Source: Plasmodiophora brassicae (Eukaryota > Endomyxa > Phytomyxea > Plasmodiophorida > Plasmodiophoridae). From it: 64,000 nt of DNA. A program made the position numbers and the translations under genes. The notes under the pieces are model-generated. The model did no database searches and was not told where the DNA came from. It saw only the letters and a list, made by a program, of their open reading frames with translations. Shown here piece by piece: positions 33,864 to 44,925 of this stretch (its first letter is position 1; each line of letters opens with the position of its first letter). The stretch spans positions 1,104,469-1,168,468 of the forward strand of contig JASFAU010000013.1 in assembly GCA_039704465.1 (NCBI GenBank). Reading direction: 5' to 3'.

Positions 33864-34228
33864 CTTGGCGGGCGCTGGGGCAGCTGCCGACTGGCGATCT
33901 AAGAAGGGAAACCGTCTGCTGTCAGTGTACCGTCGTACATCTCGTCAACACGACGACGATGAAACCGACCTGAGTCGTTTGCTTTTCGTGGGGAATCCGC
34001 GTGGGGGACAGTGCCTGACCCGGACGCGCCCCTGTTCTCTGTCGACCGGATGATGAACGCCGACGCGCACGCTGGCGGCTCCGCGTTGATGAAAGAGCTG
34101 GACGCGCCGCTGACTTCGTTCGTGCCGACGACCGGCGTCGAGGGGATACCGGGTCATCGCCGCCGTCATCATCAATGTCGACGTCGTCCGTGTGTCCTGG
34201 CCGGCATGCGCTGTCGGATTCGTCACCA
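33864..34228. other. Intergenic, nothing seen
   Basis: This is the spacer between two minus-strand genes, with no motif or credible frame. Confidence 0.35.
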
Positions 34229-35367
34229 TCATCGTCGGGTGTGACGCTGGCCGGCGACTATATGCAGTGGGGTGGCTCGATTAGTAAGCACGTTAGGCAG
34301 CATGTACGGTTCGGTCGTTAGCGTACCTAACGATCTCGGCGAAGGTTGGCCGCGGGCGGGGCTGGGTCGAGCCAACGCGCCAGCGCTAACGGCGCTGTGT
34401 ACGATTTCGGTCCGTTCCCTGATGGCGGCTACGTACCCGTCGTCCAGGATCCGGACGTCGTCCTCGATGTCGGCCGTATCATTGGACGCAATGAGCTTCA
34501 CGTTCCCTGTCCACGCGACCATAAACATGTCACGCGCGTACGCATTGCCGAATTCGACCTCGTCCAACTTGCCATGAACGCAGCCCAGGTGTCGACACCG
34601 CTCTCTGAACGCCGGTGAAGCAGTCGACACATGCCACCGGCGACGATCACTCAGGACGTCGGCGTATGTACTGCTGGGGACGAGCAGTCCTTGTCAGCGC
34701 TATCGTCCGGCCGTGCTGAACCCAAATAGACGATAGTGTCATCGCCCAGGTAGCGCTGACAAAGGGTCAGCTGCAGGCGCTTTGCGGGCGTCAGGCCGCC
34801 GATCAGGGATGCGAGCACGGTCTGCGGGGTGATGTCGCCAACGTCATTCTTCAACGGGTAGTGACAGGCCTTGATCAGGGCTTGGCCATTGCGCTGCCCG
34901 AGGATCTCGGTGTCGACCGTCGGACGCTGGTACATAATCGAACAATGCGGATCGCAGAACATGGAGCCCCAGTCGACCACTCGCTTTGATGGATCAGCCA
35001 GATATTCGTGCCTGGCGTGGTTGAGCGCCAGGATCAATGTCAAGCTATTGAACAAGCGGTTGACGTTTCCGCACACGGTACCTGTCCCGGGTAGAGGCAT
35101 CGGCGTCATCATTCGGGCGGCGACGTCTTTGAGCGATCCGACCACGTCGGGTGTCTTCAACTGTTTCATTGGAGACAACTTGCCCGACCTTAGGGAGACG
35201 ATCTGGTTCGGGGGGATTAGCGGCGGAATACATACAATGATCGTGGTGAGCCCTGCAAACACGGCGCCGTTGGCGAACCGAACAGCGACGGCCTGCTGGC
35301 GCTGCATCTGCCGACGGTCCAGTTCATCAGCGTTTACAAGGGGTTGTTTGCGAGTTTGGGCCACCAT
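34229..35367 (-). CDS. Putative type II membrane protein, possibly glycosyltransferase-like
   Basis: The ATG at 35367 opens 238 codons: a basic N-terminus (RRQMQRQQ), one hydrophobic segment at about residues 31-50 (NGAVFAGLTTIIVCIPPLIPP) and a lumenal region with CGNVNRLFNSLTLILALNHARHE, VVDWGSMFCD and DTEILGQRNGQALIKA. A second segment at about 34610-34330 reads CVHGKLDEVEFGNAYARDMF, VAWTGNVKLIASND and DDVRILDDGYVAAIRE, with the stop at 34229. The 'G..NRL......LA...........VDW' opening and the later 'ARDMF....VKLIASND' could be the two halves of a fucosyltransferase-type fold, but this is only pattern resemblance. A 67-nt GTACAT...TTCAG candidate intron lies between the parts, but its phase does not fit, so the join is unresolved. 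Another 69-nt intron near the C-terminus is in frame either way. Confidence 0.45.
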
Positions 35368-36095
35368 CAGCTGAGCACAACGGTACCGTTGGAAAGAGCA
35401 GGAAAAATCAGAGGCAGCTGGGCTGTTTCATTTGGCACATGTGCCACCGTTCTTTTCGTATCACCGAGAATGTAGCCCGCTTGGGCAGATTTGCTGATTT
35501 CACTAAGTCAGAACTGAACTCCGTGGGAGTGCGCAAAATGCCGCGTATGGACTCTTTTGACACTGCCTGCGAATCATGGATGGCATCGCCTGGCGTCTCG
35601 TTCTCCAGCAAACCTGCGCCCTGATGATCAACCATGGCTAGAGCGCCCGCTTCAGCCCTTCCGCATTTCCAGTCAGGGTCTGGGCACGATGCGTCGGCGC
35701 CAGCAGCACTTCGTTTAGCCGGTGTGACTCATGGCTAAGGTCCCTGACAGGTGAACCGCGTTTCCGTTTGTACTACCTCCACGTCTGGCGTGCGTGCGGA
35801 CGTCGTCATGCATTGCGTCGGTTTACGGCGCCGTCCTGATGTACCCGCTCGGAATTCGGTGTCCAGGTGTTCATGCCATCCGTGCCCAGTGACCCTCCTG
35901 CGCTGCTGGTGATTTGACCCTGAAGCTGCACAACCGCACCCAGCCGACCGGCCTCGTTCCCTAAGATGTACCTTCTTTATGGCCGTGTTGGTTGCCATAC
36001 ACTGTTACCCAGGCGACGCTACATGCGTGCTGTTCATCCTGTGATTTCTATGTTGCCTTTGCATCGTCAGCGCCCTCCGATCGCACTGGAGATCT
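35368..36095. other. Last unique sequence before the satellite
   Basis: A minus-strand frame at 35408-35635 (DAIHDSQAVSKESIRGILRTPTEF...ATFSVIRKERWH) is mildly protein-like and could be an upstream exon of the neighbouring gene or chance. The rest shows no feature. The sequence becomes satellite abruptly at about 36096. Confidence 0.3.
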
Positions 36096-39000
36096 AGTTG
36101 GTCGGCGGCGGTGACGGCGTCCGCTGAGAACTGCTGTGCATCTGCGTGCTGTTCGCCTTCGGTAAATTCCATATTGCTCTGAAACCAGGAGCATCGGACA
36201 GCATTTCCAACGCCCTTTCAGTACGTGTGCCGGTTGCCTGTCGATTCGAGACGCGGCTGTTGACAGTTGGTCGGCGGCGGTGACGGCGTCCGCTGAGAAC
36301 TGCTGTGCATCTGCGTGCTGTTCGCCTTCGGGAAATTCCATATTGCTCTGAAACCAGGAGCATCGGACAGCATTTCCAACGCCCTTTCAGTACGTGTGCC
36401 GGTTGCCTGTCGATTCGAGACGCGGCTGTTGACAGTTGGTCGGCGGCGGTGACGGCGTCCGCTGAGAACTGCTGTGCATCTGCGTGCTGTTCGCCGTCGG
36501 GAAATTCCATATTGCTCTGAAACCAGGAGCATCGGACAGCATTTCCAACGCCCTTTCAGTACGTGTGCCGGTTGCCTGTCGATTCGAGACGCGGCTGTTG
36601 ACAGTTGGTCGGCGGCGGTGACGGCGTCCGCTGAGAACTGCTGTGCATCTGCGTGCTGTTCGCCGTCGGTAAATTCCATATTGCTCTGAAACCAGGAGCA
36701 TCGGACAGCATTTCCAACGCCCTTTCAGTACGTGTGCCGGTTGCCTGTCGATTCGAGACGCGGCTGTTGACAGTTGGTCGGCGGCGGTGACGGCGTCCGC
36801 TGAGAACTGCTGTGCATCTGCGTGCTGTTCGCCTTCGGGAAATTCCATATTGCTCTGAAACCAGGAGCATCGGACAGCATTTCCAACGCCCTTTCAGTAC
36901 GTGTGCCGGTTGCCTGTCGATTCGAGACGCGGCTGTTGACAGTTGGTCGGCGGCGGTGACGGCGTCCGCTGAGAACTGCTGTGCATCTGCGTGCTGTTCG
37001 CCGTCGGTAAATTCCATATTGCTCTGAAACCAGGAGCATCGGACAGCATTTCCAACGCCCTTTCAGTACGTGTGCCGGTTGCCTGTCGATTCGAGACGCG
37101 GCTGTTGACAGTTGGTCGGCGGCGGTGACGGCGTTCGGGAAATTCCATATTGCTCTGAAACCAGGAGCATCGGACAGCATTTCCAACGCCCTTTCAGTAC
37201 GTGTGCCGGTTGCCTGTCGATTCGAGACGCGGCTGTTGACAGTTGGTCGGCGGCGGTGACGGCGTCCGCTGAGAACTGCTGTGCATCTGCGTGCTGTTCG
37301 CCTTCGGGAAATTCCATATTGCTCTGAAACCAGGAGCATCGGACAGCATTTCCAACGCCCTTTCAGTACGTGTGCCGGTTGCCTGTCGATTCGAGACGCG
37401 GCTGTTGACAGTTGGTCGGCGGCGGTGACGGCGTCCGCTGAGAACTGCTGTGCATCTGCGTGCTGTTCGCCTTCGGTAAATTCCATATTGCTCTGAAACC
37501 AGGAGCATCGGACAGCATTTCCAACGCCCTTTCAGTACGTGTGCCGGTTGCCTGTCGATTCGAGACGCGGCTGTTGACAGTTGGTCGGCGGCGGTGACGG
37601 CGTCCGCTGAGAACTGCTGTGCATCTGCGTGCTGTTCGCCTTCGGGAAATTCCATATTGCTCTGAAACCAGGAGCATCGGACAGCATTTCCAACGCCCTT
37701 TCAGTACGTGTGCCGGTTGCCTGTCGATTCGAGACGCGGCTGTTGACAGTTGGTCGGCGGCGGTGACGGCGTCCGCTGAGAACTGCTGTGCATCTGCGTG
37801 CTGTTCGCCTTCGGGAAATTCCATATTGCTCTGAAACCAGGAGCATCGGACAGCATTTCCAACGCCCTTTCAGTACGTGTGCCGGTTGCCTGTCGATTCG
37901 AGACGCGGCTGTTGACAGTTGGTCGGCGGCGGTGACGGCGTCCGCTGAGAACTGCTGTGCATCTGCGTGCTGTTCGCCGTCGGGAAATTCCATATTGCTC
38001 TGAAACCAGGAGCATCGAACAGCATTTCCAACGCCCTTTCAGTACGTGTGCCGGTTGCCTGTCGATTCGAGACGCGGCTGTTGACAGTTGGTCGGCGGCG
38101 GTGACGGCGTCCGCTGAGAACTGCTGTGCATCTGCGTGCTGTTCGCCGTCGGGAAATTCCATATTGCTCTGAAACCAGGAGCATCGGACAGCATTTCCAA
38201 CGCCCTTTCAGTACGTGTGCCGGTTGCCTGTCGATTCGAGACGCGGCTGTTGACAGTTGGTCGGCGGCGGTGACGGCGTCCGCTGAGAACTGCTGTGCAT
38301 CTGCGTGCTGTTCGCCTTCGGGAAATTCCATATTGCTCTGAAACCAGGAGCATCGGACAGCATTTCCAACGCCCTTTCAGTACGTGTGCCGGTTGCCTGT
38401 CGATTCGAGACGCGGCTGTTGACAGTTGGTCGGCGGCGGTGACGGCGTCCGCTGAGAACTGCTGTGCATCTGCGTGCTGTTCGCCTTCGGGAAATTCCAT
38501 ATTGCTCTGAAACCAGGAGCATCGGACAGCATTTCCAACGCCCTTTCAGTACGTGTGCCGGTTGCCTGTCGATTCGAGACGCGGCTGTTGACAGTTGGTC
38601 GGCGGCGGTGACGGCGTCCGCTGAGAACTGCTGTGCATCTGCGTGCTGTTCGCCTTCGGGAAATTCCATATTGCTCTGAAACCAGGAGCATCGGACAGCA
38701 TTTCCAACGCCCTTTCAGTACGTGTGCCGGTTGCCTGTCGATTCGAGACGCGGCTGTTGACAGTTGTTGGTCGGCGGCGGTGACGGCGTCCGCTGAGAAC
38801 TGCTGTGCATCTGCGTGCTGTTCGCCGTCGGGAAATTCCATATTGCTCTGAAACCAGGAGCATCGAACAGCATTTCCAACGCCCTTTCAGTACGTGTGCC
38901 GGTTGCCTGTCGATTCGAGACGCGGCTGTTGACAGTTGGTCGGCGGCGGTGACGGCGTCCGCTGAGAACTGCTGTGCATCTGCGTGCTGTTCGCCGTCGG

Positions 39001-39974
39001 GAAATTCCATATTGCTCTGAAACCAGGAGCATCGGACAGCATTTCCAACGCCCTTTCAGTACGTGTGCCGGTTGCCTGTCGATTCGAGACGCGGCTGTTG
39101 ACAGTTGGTCGGCGGCGGTGACGGCGTCCGCTGAGAACTGCTGTGCATCTGCGTGCTGTTCGCCTTCGGGAAATTCCATATTGCTCTGAAACCAGGAGCA
39201 TCGGACAGCATTTCCAACGCCCTTTCAGTACGTGTGCCGGTTGCCTGTCGATTCGAGACGCGGCTGTTGACAGTTGGTCGGCGGCGGTGACGGCGTCCGC
39301 TGAGAACTGCTGTGCATCTGCGTGCTGTTCGCCTTCGGGAAATTCCATATTGCTCTGAAACCAGGAGCATCGGACAGCATTTCAAACGCCCTTTCAGTAC
39401 GTGTGCCGGTTGCCTGTCGATTCGAGACGCGGCTGTTGACAGTTGGTCGGCGGCGGTGACGGCGTCCGCTGAGAACTGCTGTGCATCTGCGTGCTGTTCG
39501 CCTTCGGGAAATTCCATATTGCTCTGAAACCAGGAGCATCGGACAGCATTTCCAACGCCCTTTCAGTACGTGTGCCGGTTGCCTGTCGATTCGAGACGCG
39601 GCTGTTGACAGTTGGTCGGCGGCGGTGACGGCGTCCGCTGAGAACTGCTGTGCATCTGCGTGCTGTTCGCCGTCGGGAAATTCCATATTGCTCTGAAACC
39701 AGGAGCATCGGACAGCATTTCCAACGCCCTTTCAGTACGTGTGCCGGTTGCCTGTCGATTCGAGACGCGGCTGTTGACAGTTGGTCGGCGGCGGTGACGG
39801 CGTCCGCTGAGAACTGCTGTGCATCTGCGTGCTGTTCGCCTTCGGGAAATTCCATATTGCTCTGAAACCAGGAGCATCGGACAGCATTTCCAACGCCCTT
39901 TCAGTACGTGTGCCGGTTGCCTGTCGATTCGAGACGCGGCTGTTGACAGTTGGTCGGCGGCGGTGACGGCGTCC
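36096..39974 (+). repeat. Subtelomeric 169-bp satellite, array 1 (about 23 units)
   Basis: Head-to-tail units of 169 bp are almost identical. They differ mainly at a few sites, for example GCCTTCGG/GCCGTCGG and GGGAAATT/GGTAAATT. One unit near 37134 lacks 38 bp and one near 38765 has a 3-bp TTG insertion. The array ends in mid-unit exactly where the LTR-flanked element starts. Because 169 is not a multiple of 3, the apparent 153-codon frames inside are by-products and not genes. Confidence 0.97.
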
Positions 39975-40066
39975 TGTGAGGACTGTCCGGAATAAACCGA
40001 GAACCCCGCGACGGACTTCGCCAGTCCGTCAAAGCGTTCGTTGCATCAGCTTGCCTGATCGTGACA
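39975..40066 (+). repeat. Left 92-bp LTR of element copy 1
   Basis: Starts TGTGAGGACT and ends GATCGTGACA; the same 92 bp recur at 41672-41763. Confidence 0.85.
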
Positions 40067-40094
40067 TTTTGACGGACTACCTATCCCACCACCC

Positions 40095-41350
40095 TCCTGT
40101 CGATCCCGCCTCGGCATCTCCTGCAGAACGTCAAGGCCTCGGTGGTACCTGGTCGAAGTCCCAGAGTACGTGTCCCGCCGTGCTGTATGCCTCTCAGGCC
40201 ACCGGTGTTCCCCTGACCGCTTGCTGTCTCTTCCCGTCCGTCCGTGCCGATCTCGCCTCGGCATCTCCCGCAGAACGTCAAGGCCTCGGTCGTACCTGGT
40301 CCAAGTCCCAGAGTGCGTGTCCCGCCGTGCTGTATGCCTCTCAGGCCACCGGTGTTCCCCTGACCGCTTGCTGTCTCTTCCCGTCCGTCCGTGCCGATCT
40401 CGCCTCGGCATCCCCCGCAGAACGTCAAGGCCTCGGTCGTACCTGGTCCAAGTCCCAGAGTGCGTGTCCCGCCGTGCTGTATGCCTCTCAGGCCACCGGT
40501 GTTCCCCTGACCGCTTGCTGTCTCTTCCCGTCCGTCCGTGCCGATCTCGCCTCGGCATCCCCCGCAGAACGTCAAGGCCTCGGTCGTACCTGGTCCAAGT
40601 CCCAGAGTGCGTGTCCCGCCGTGCTGTATGCCTCTCAGGCCACCGGTGTTCCCCTGACCGCTTGCTGTCTCTTCCCGTCCGTCCGTGCCGATCTCGCCTC
40701 GGCATCCCCCGCAGAACGTCAAGGCCTCGGTCGTACCTGGTCCAAGTCCCAGAGTGCGTGTCCCGCCGTGCTGTATGCCTCTCAGGCCACCGGTGTTCCC
40801 CTGACCGCTTGCTGTCTCTTCCCGCCCGTCCGTCCGTCCGTGCCGATCTCGCCTCGGCATCCCCCGCAAAACGTCAAGGCCTCGGTCGTACCTGGTCCAA
40901 GTCCCAGAGTGCGTGTCCCGCCGTGCTGTATGCCTCTCAGGCCACCGGTGTTCCCCTGACCGCTTGCTGTCTCTTCCCACCCGTCCGTCCGTCCGTGCCG
41001 ATCTCGTCTCGGCATCCCCCGCAGAACGTCAAGGCCTTGGTCGTACCTGGTCCAAGTCCCAGAGTACGTGTCCCGCCGTGCTGTATGCCTCTCAGGCCAC
41101 CGGTGTTCCCCTGACCACTTGCTGTCTCTTCCCGTCCGTCCGTGCCGATCCCGCCTCGGCATCTCCTGCACAACGTCAAGGCCTCGGTCGCAGCTGGTCC
41201 AAGTTCCAGAGTGCGCGTGTCCCGCCGTGCTGTTTGCCTCCCAGGCCGCCGGTGTTTCCCTGACCGCTTGCTGTCTCTACCCGTCCGTCCGTCCGCCAAT
41301 GTCGATCCCGCCTCGGCATCTCCTGCACAACGTCAAGGCCTCGGTTGCGA
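40095..41350 (+). repeat. 147-bp tandem repeats inside element copy 1
   Basis: About 8.5 units start at GTGCCGATCTCGCC (40244, 40391, 40538, 40685 and on), exactly 147 bp apart; the later units gain 8 bp or so of CCGTCCGTC. Since 147 is 49 codons, long frames stay open on both strands without being genes. Confidence 0.9.
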
Positions 41351-41365
41351 CGTGCTGTCACTAAC

Positions 41366-41600
41366 CAAACCTGTTCGTCCGTCTGCCCGCCCGCCCGTCT
41401 CTCCGTCCGTCTTCTAATCCGTCCGTCTGCCCGTTCGTCCGTCTGTCCGTCCGTCTGCCCGTTCGTCCGTCTGTCCGTCCGTCTGCCCGTTCGTCCGTCT
41501 GTCCGTCCGTCTGCCCGCCCGTCTGCCTGCTCATCGTTCGTCTGTCCGTCCGTCTGCCCGCCCGTCTGCCTGCTCATCCGCCTGTCCGTTCGTCTGCGAC
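41366..41600 (+). repeat. CGTC/CTGCC-rich microsatellite in element copy 1
   Basis: A run of GTCCGTCTGCCCGTTC-like units, present again at 44545-44760 in copy 2. Confidence 0.9.
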
Positions 41601-41671
41601 CCATCAGAGGCCATCCGTCTGCCCTTCTATCCCGGACCCGTCAGAGGCCCATCGCTAGAAGGGGACTATTA

Positions 41672-41763
41672 TGTGAGGACTGTCCGGAATAAACCGAGAA
41701 CCCCGCGACGGACTTCGCCAGTCCGTCAAAGCGTTCGTTGCATCAGCTTGCCTGATCGTGACA
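41672..41763 (+). repeat. Right 92-bp LTR of element copy 1
   Basis: A direct repeat of 39975-40066, followed by the CGTCC target duplication and the rest of the interrupted satellite unit. Confidence 0.85.
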
Positions 41764-43123
41764 CGTCCGCTGAGAACTGCTGTGCATCTGCGTGCTGTTC
41801 GCCGTCGGTAAATTCCATATTGCTCTGAAACCAGGAGCATCGGACAGCATTTCCAACGCCCTTTCAGTACGTGTGCCGGTTGCCTGTCGATTCGAGACGC
41901 GGCTGTTGACAGTTGGTCGGCGGCGGTGACGGCGTCCGCTGAGAACTGCTGTGCATCTGCGTGCTGTTCGCCTTCGGTAAATTCCATATTGCTCTGAAAC
42001 CAGGAGCATCGGACAGCATTTCCAACGCCCTTTCAGTACGTGTGCCGCTTGCCTGTCGATTCGAGACGCGGCTGTTGACAGTTGGTCGGCGGCGGTGACG
42101 GCGTCCGCTGAGAACTGCTGTGCATCTGCGTGCTGTTCGCCTTCGGGAAATTCCATATTGCTCTGAAACCAGGAGCATCGGACAGCATTTCCAACGCCCT
42201 TTCAGTACGTGTGCCGGTTGCCTGTCGATTCGAGACGCGGCTGTTGACAGTTGGTCGGCGGCGGTGACGGCGGCGTCCGCTGAGAACTGCTGTGCATCTG
42301 CGTGCTGTTCGCCGTCGGGAAATTCCATATTGCTCTGAAACCAGGAGCATCGGACAGCATTTCCAACGCCCTTTCAGTACGTGTGCCGGTTGCCTGTCGA
42401 TTCGAGACGCGGCTGTTGACAGTTGGTCGGCGGCGGTGACGGCGTCCGCTGAGAACTGCTGTGCATCTGCGTGCTGTTCGCCTTCGGGAAATTCCATATT
42501 GCTCTGAAACCAGGAGCATCGGACAGCATTTCCAACGCCCTTTCAGTACGTGTGCCGGTTGCCTGTCGATTCGAGACGCGGCTGTTGACAGTTGGTCGGC
42601 GGCGGTGACGGCGTCCGCTGAGAACTGCTGTGCATCTGCGTGCTGTTCGCCGTCGGTAAATTCCATATTGCTCTGAAACCAGGAGCATCGGACAGCATTT
42701 CCAACGCCCTTTCAGTACGTGTGCCGGTTGCCTGTCGATTCGAGACGCGGCTGTTGACAGTTGGTCGGCGGCGGTGACGGCGTCCGCTGAGAACTGCTGT
42801 GCATCTGCGTGCTGTTCGCCTTCGGTAAATTCCATATTGCTCTGAAACCAGGAGCATCGGACAGCATTTCCAACGCCCTTTCAGTACGTGTGCCGGTTGC
42901 CTGTCGATTCGAGACGCGGCTGTTGACAGTTGGTCGGCGGCGGTGACGGCGTCCGCTGAGAACTGCTGTGCATCTGCGTGCTGTTCGCCTTCGGGAAATT
43001 CCATATTGCTCTGAAACCAGGAGCATCGGACAGCATTTCCAACGCCCTTTCAGTACGTGTGCCGGTTGCCTGTCGATTCGAGACGCGGCTGTTGACAGTT
43101 GGTCGGCGGCGGTGACGGCGTCC
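41764..43123 (+). repeat. 169-bp satellite, array 2 (8 units)
   Basis: Eight units lie between the two element copies. The second unit has a private change (GTGCCGCTTGCC near 42046) and one unit near 42270 has an extra GGC. Confidence 0.97.
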
Positions 43124-44925
43124 TGTGAGGACTGTCCGGAATAAACCGAGAACCCCGCGACGGACTTCGCCAGTCCGTCAAAGCGTTCGTTGCATCAGCT
43201 TGCCTGATCGTGACATTTTGACGGACTACCTATCCCACCACCCTCCTGTCGATCCCGCCTCGGCATCTCCTGCAGAACGTCAAGGCCTCGGTGGTACCTG
43301 GTCGAAGTCCCAGAGTACGTGTCCCGCCGTGCTGTATGCCTCTCAGGCCACCGGTGTTCCCCTGACCGCTTGCTGTCTCTTCCCGTCCGTCCGTGCCGAT
43401 CTCGCCTCGGCATCTCCCGCAGAACGTCAAGGCCTCGGTCGTACCTGGTCCAAGTCCCAGAGTGCGTGTCCCGCCGTGCTGTATGCCTCTCAGGCCACCG
43501 GTGTTCCCCTGACCGCTTGCTGTCTCTTCCCGTCCGTCCGTGCCGATCTCGCCTCGGCATCCCCCGCAGAACGTCAAGGCCTCGGTCGTACCTGGTCCAA
43601 GTCCCAGAGTGCGTGTCCCGCCGTGCTGTATGCCTCTCAGGCCACCGGTGTTCCCCTGACCGCTTGCTGTCTCTTCCCGTCCGTCCGTGCCGATCTCGCC
43701 TCGGCATCCCCCGCAGAACGTCAAGGCCTCGGTCGTACCTGGTCCAAGTCCCAGAGTGCGTGTCCCGCCGTGCTGCTGTATGCCTCTCAGGCCACCGGTG
43801 TTCCCCTGACCGCTTGCTGTCTCTTCCCGCCCGTCCGTCCGTCCGTGCCGATCTCGCCTCGGCATCCCCCGCAGAACGTCAAGGCCTCGGTCGTACCTGG
43901 TCCAAGTCCCAGAGTGCGTGTCCGCCGTGCTGTATGCCTCTCAGGCCACCGGTGTTCCCCTGACCGCTTGCTGTCTCTTCCCGCCCGTCCGTCCGTCCGT
44001 GCCGATCTCGCCTCGGCATCCCCCGCAAAACGTCAAGGCCTCGGTCGTACCTGGTCCAAGTCCCAGAGTGCGTGTCCCGCCGTGCTGTATGCCTCTCAGG
44101 CCACCGGTGTTCCCCTGACCGCTTGCTGTCTCTTCCCACCCGTCCGTCCGTCCGTGCCGATCTCGTCTCGGCATCCCCCGCAGAACGTCAAGGCCTTGGT
44201 CGTACCTGGTCCAAGTCCCAGAGTACGTGTCCCGCCGTGCTGTATGCCTCTCAGGCCACCGGTGTTCCCCTGACCACTTGCTGTCTGTCTCTTCCCGTCC
44301 GTCCGTGCCGATCCCGCCTCGGCATCTCCTGCACAACGTCAAGGCCTCGGTCGCAGCTGGTCCAAGTTCCAGAGTGCGCGTGTCCCGCCGTGCTGTTTGC
44401 CTCCCAGGCCGCCGGTGTTTCCCTGACCGCTTGCTGTCTCTACCCGTCCGTCCGTCCGCCAATGTCGATCCCGCCTCGGCATCTCCTGCACAACGTCAAG
44501 GCCTCGGTTGCGACGTGCTGTCACTAACCAAACCTGTTCGTCCGTCTGCCCGCCCGCCCGTCTCTCCGTCCGTCTTCTAATCCGTCCGTCTGCCCGTTCG
44601 TCCGTCTGTCCGTCCGTCTGCCCGTTCGTCCGTCTGTCCGTCCGTCTGCCCGTTCGTCCGTCTGTCCGTCCGTCTGCCCGCCCGTCTGCCTGCTCATCGT
44701 TCGTCTGTCCGTCCGTCTGCCCGCCCGTCTGCCTGCTCATCCGCCTGTCCGTTCGTCTGCGACCCATCAGAGGCCATCGTCTGCCCTTCTATCCCGGACC
44801 CGTCAGAGGCCCATCGCTAGAAGGGGACTATTATGTGAGGACTGTCCGGAATAAACCGAGAACCCCGCGACGGACTTCGCCAGTCCGTCAAAGCGTTCGT
44901 TGCATCAGCTTGCCTGATCGTGACA
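43124..44925 (+). mobile_element. LTR-flanked non-coding retroelement, copy 2
   Basis: It has the same structure as copy 1, 3149 bp downstream. The LTRs are at 43124-43215 and 44834-44925, and CGTCC at 43119-43123 and 44926-44930. It differs by small indels (extra CTG near 43775, a missing C near 43922, extra CTGT near 44285). It interrupts the satellite at the same base, and the following satellite carries the same private change (near 45208) as array 2. It therefore arose by duplication of an element-plus-satellite segment and not by a second insertion. Confidence 0.85.

Larger units (their letters stand above)
39975..41763 (+). mobile_element. LTR-flanked non-coding retroelement (TRIM-like), copy 1
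   Basis: The element begins TGTGAGGACTGTCC and ends GATCGTGACA (TG...CA). It has identical 92-bp direct repeats at its two ends and a 5-bp CGTCC duplication at 39970-39974 and 41764-41768 that interrupts the satellite sequence GGCGTCC/GCTGAG. A purine-rich AGAAGGGGA lies just before the right repeat, in the position of a polypurine tract. The inside is not coding: about 8.5 units of a 147-bp repeat and a CGTC-rich microsatellite. It therefore looks like a non-autonomous, TRIM-like LTR retroelement that needs proteins from elsewhere. No obvious tRNA primer-binding site follows the left repeat. Confidence 0.8.

Noticed and set aside
39976..44273. Long repetitive reading frames (327 and 382 codons, plus 299 and 211 on the other strand) in the 147-bp repeats
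   Set aside because: 147 is a multiple of 3, so any frame without a stop in one unit stays open through the array on both strands. There is no gene-like start or domain, and small indels in the second element copy shift the frame.
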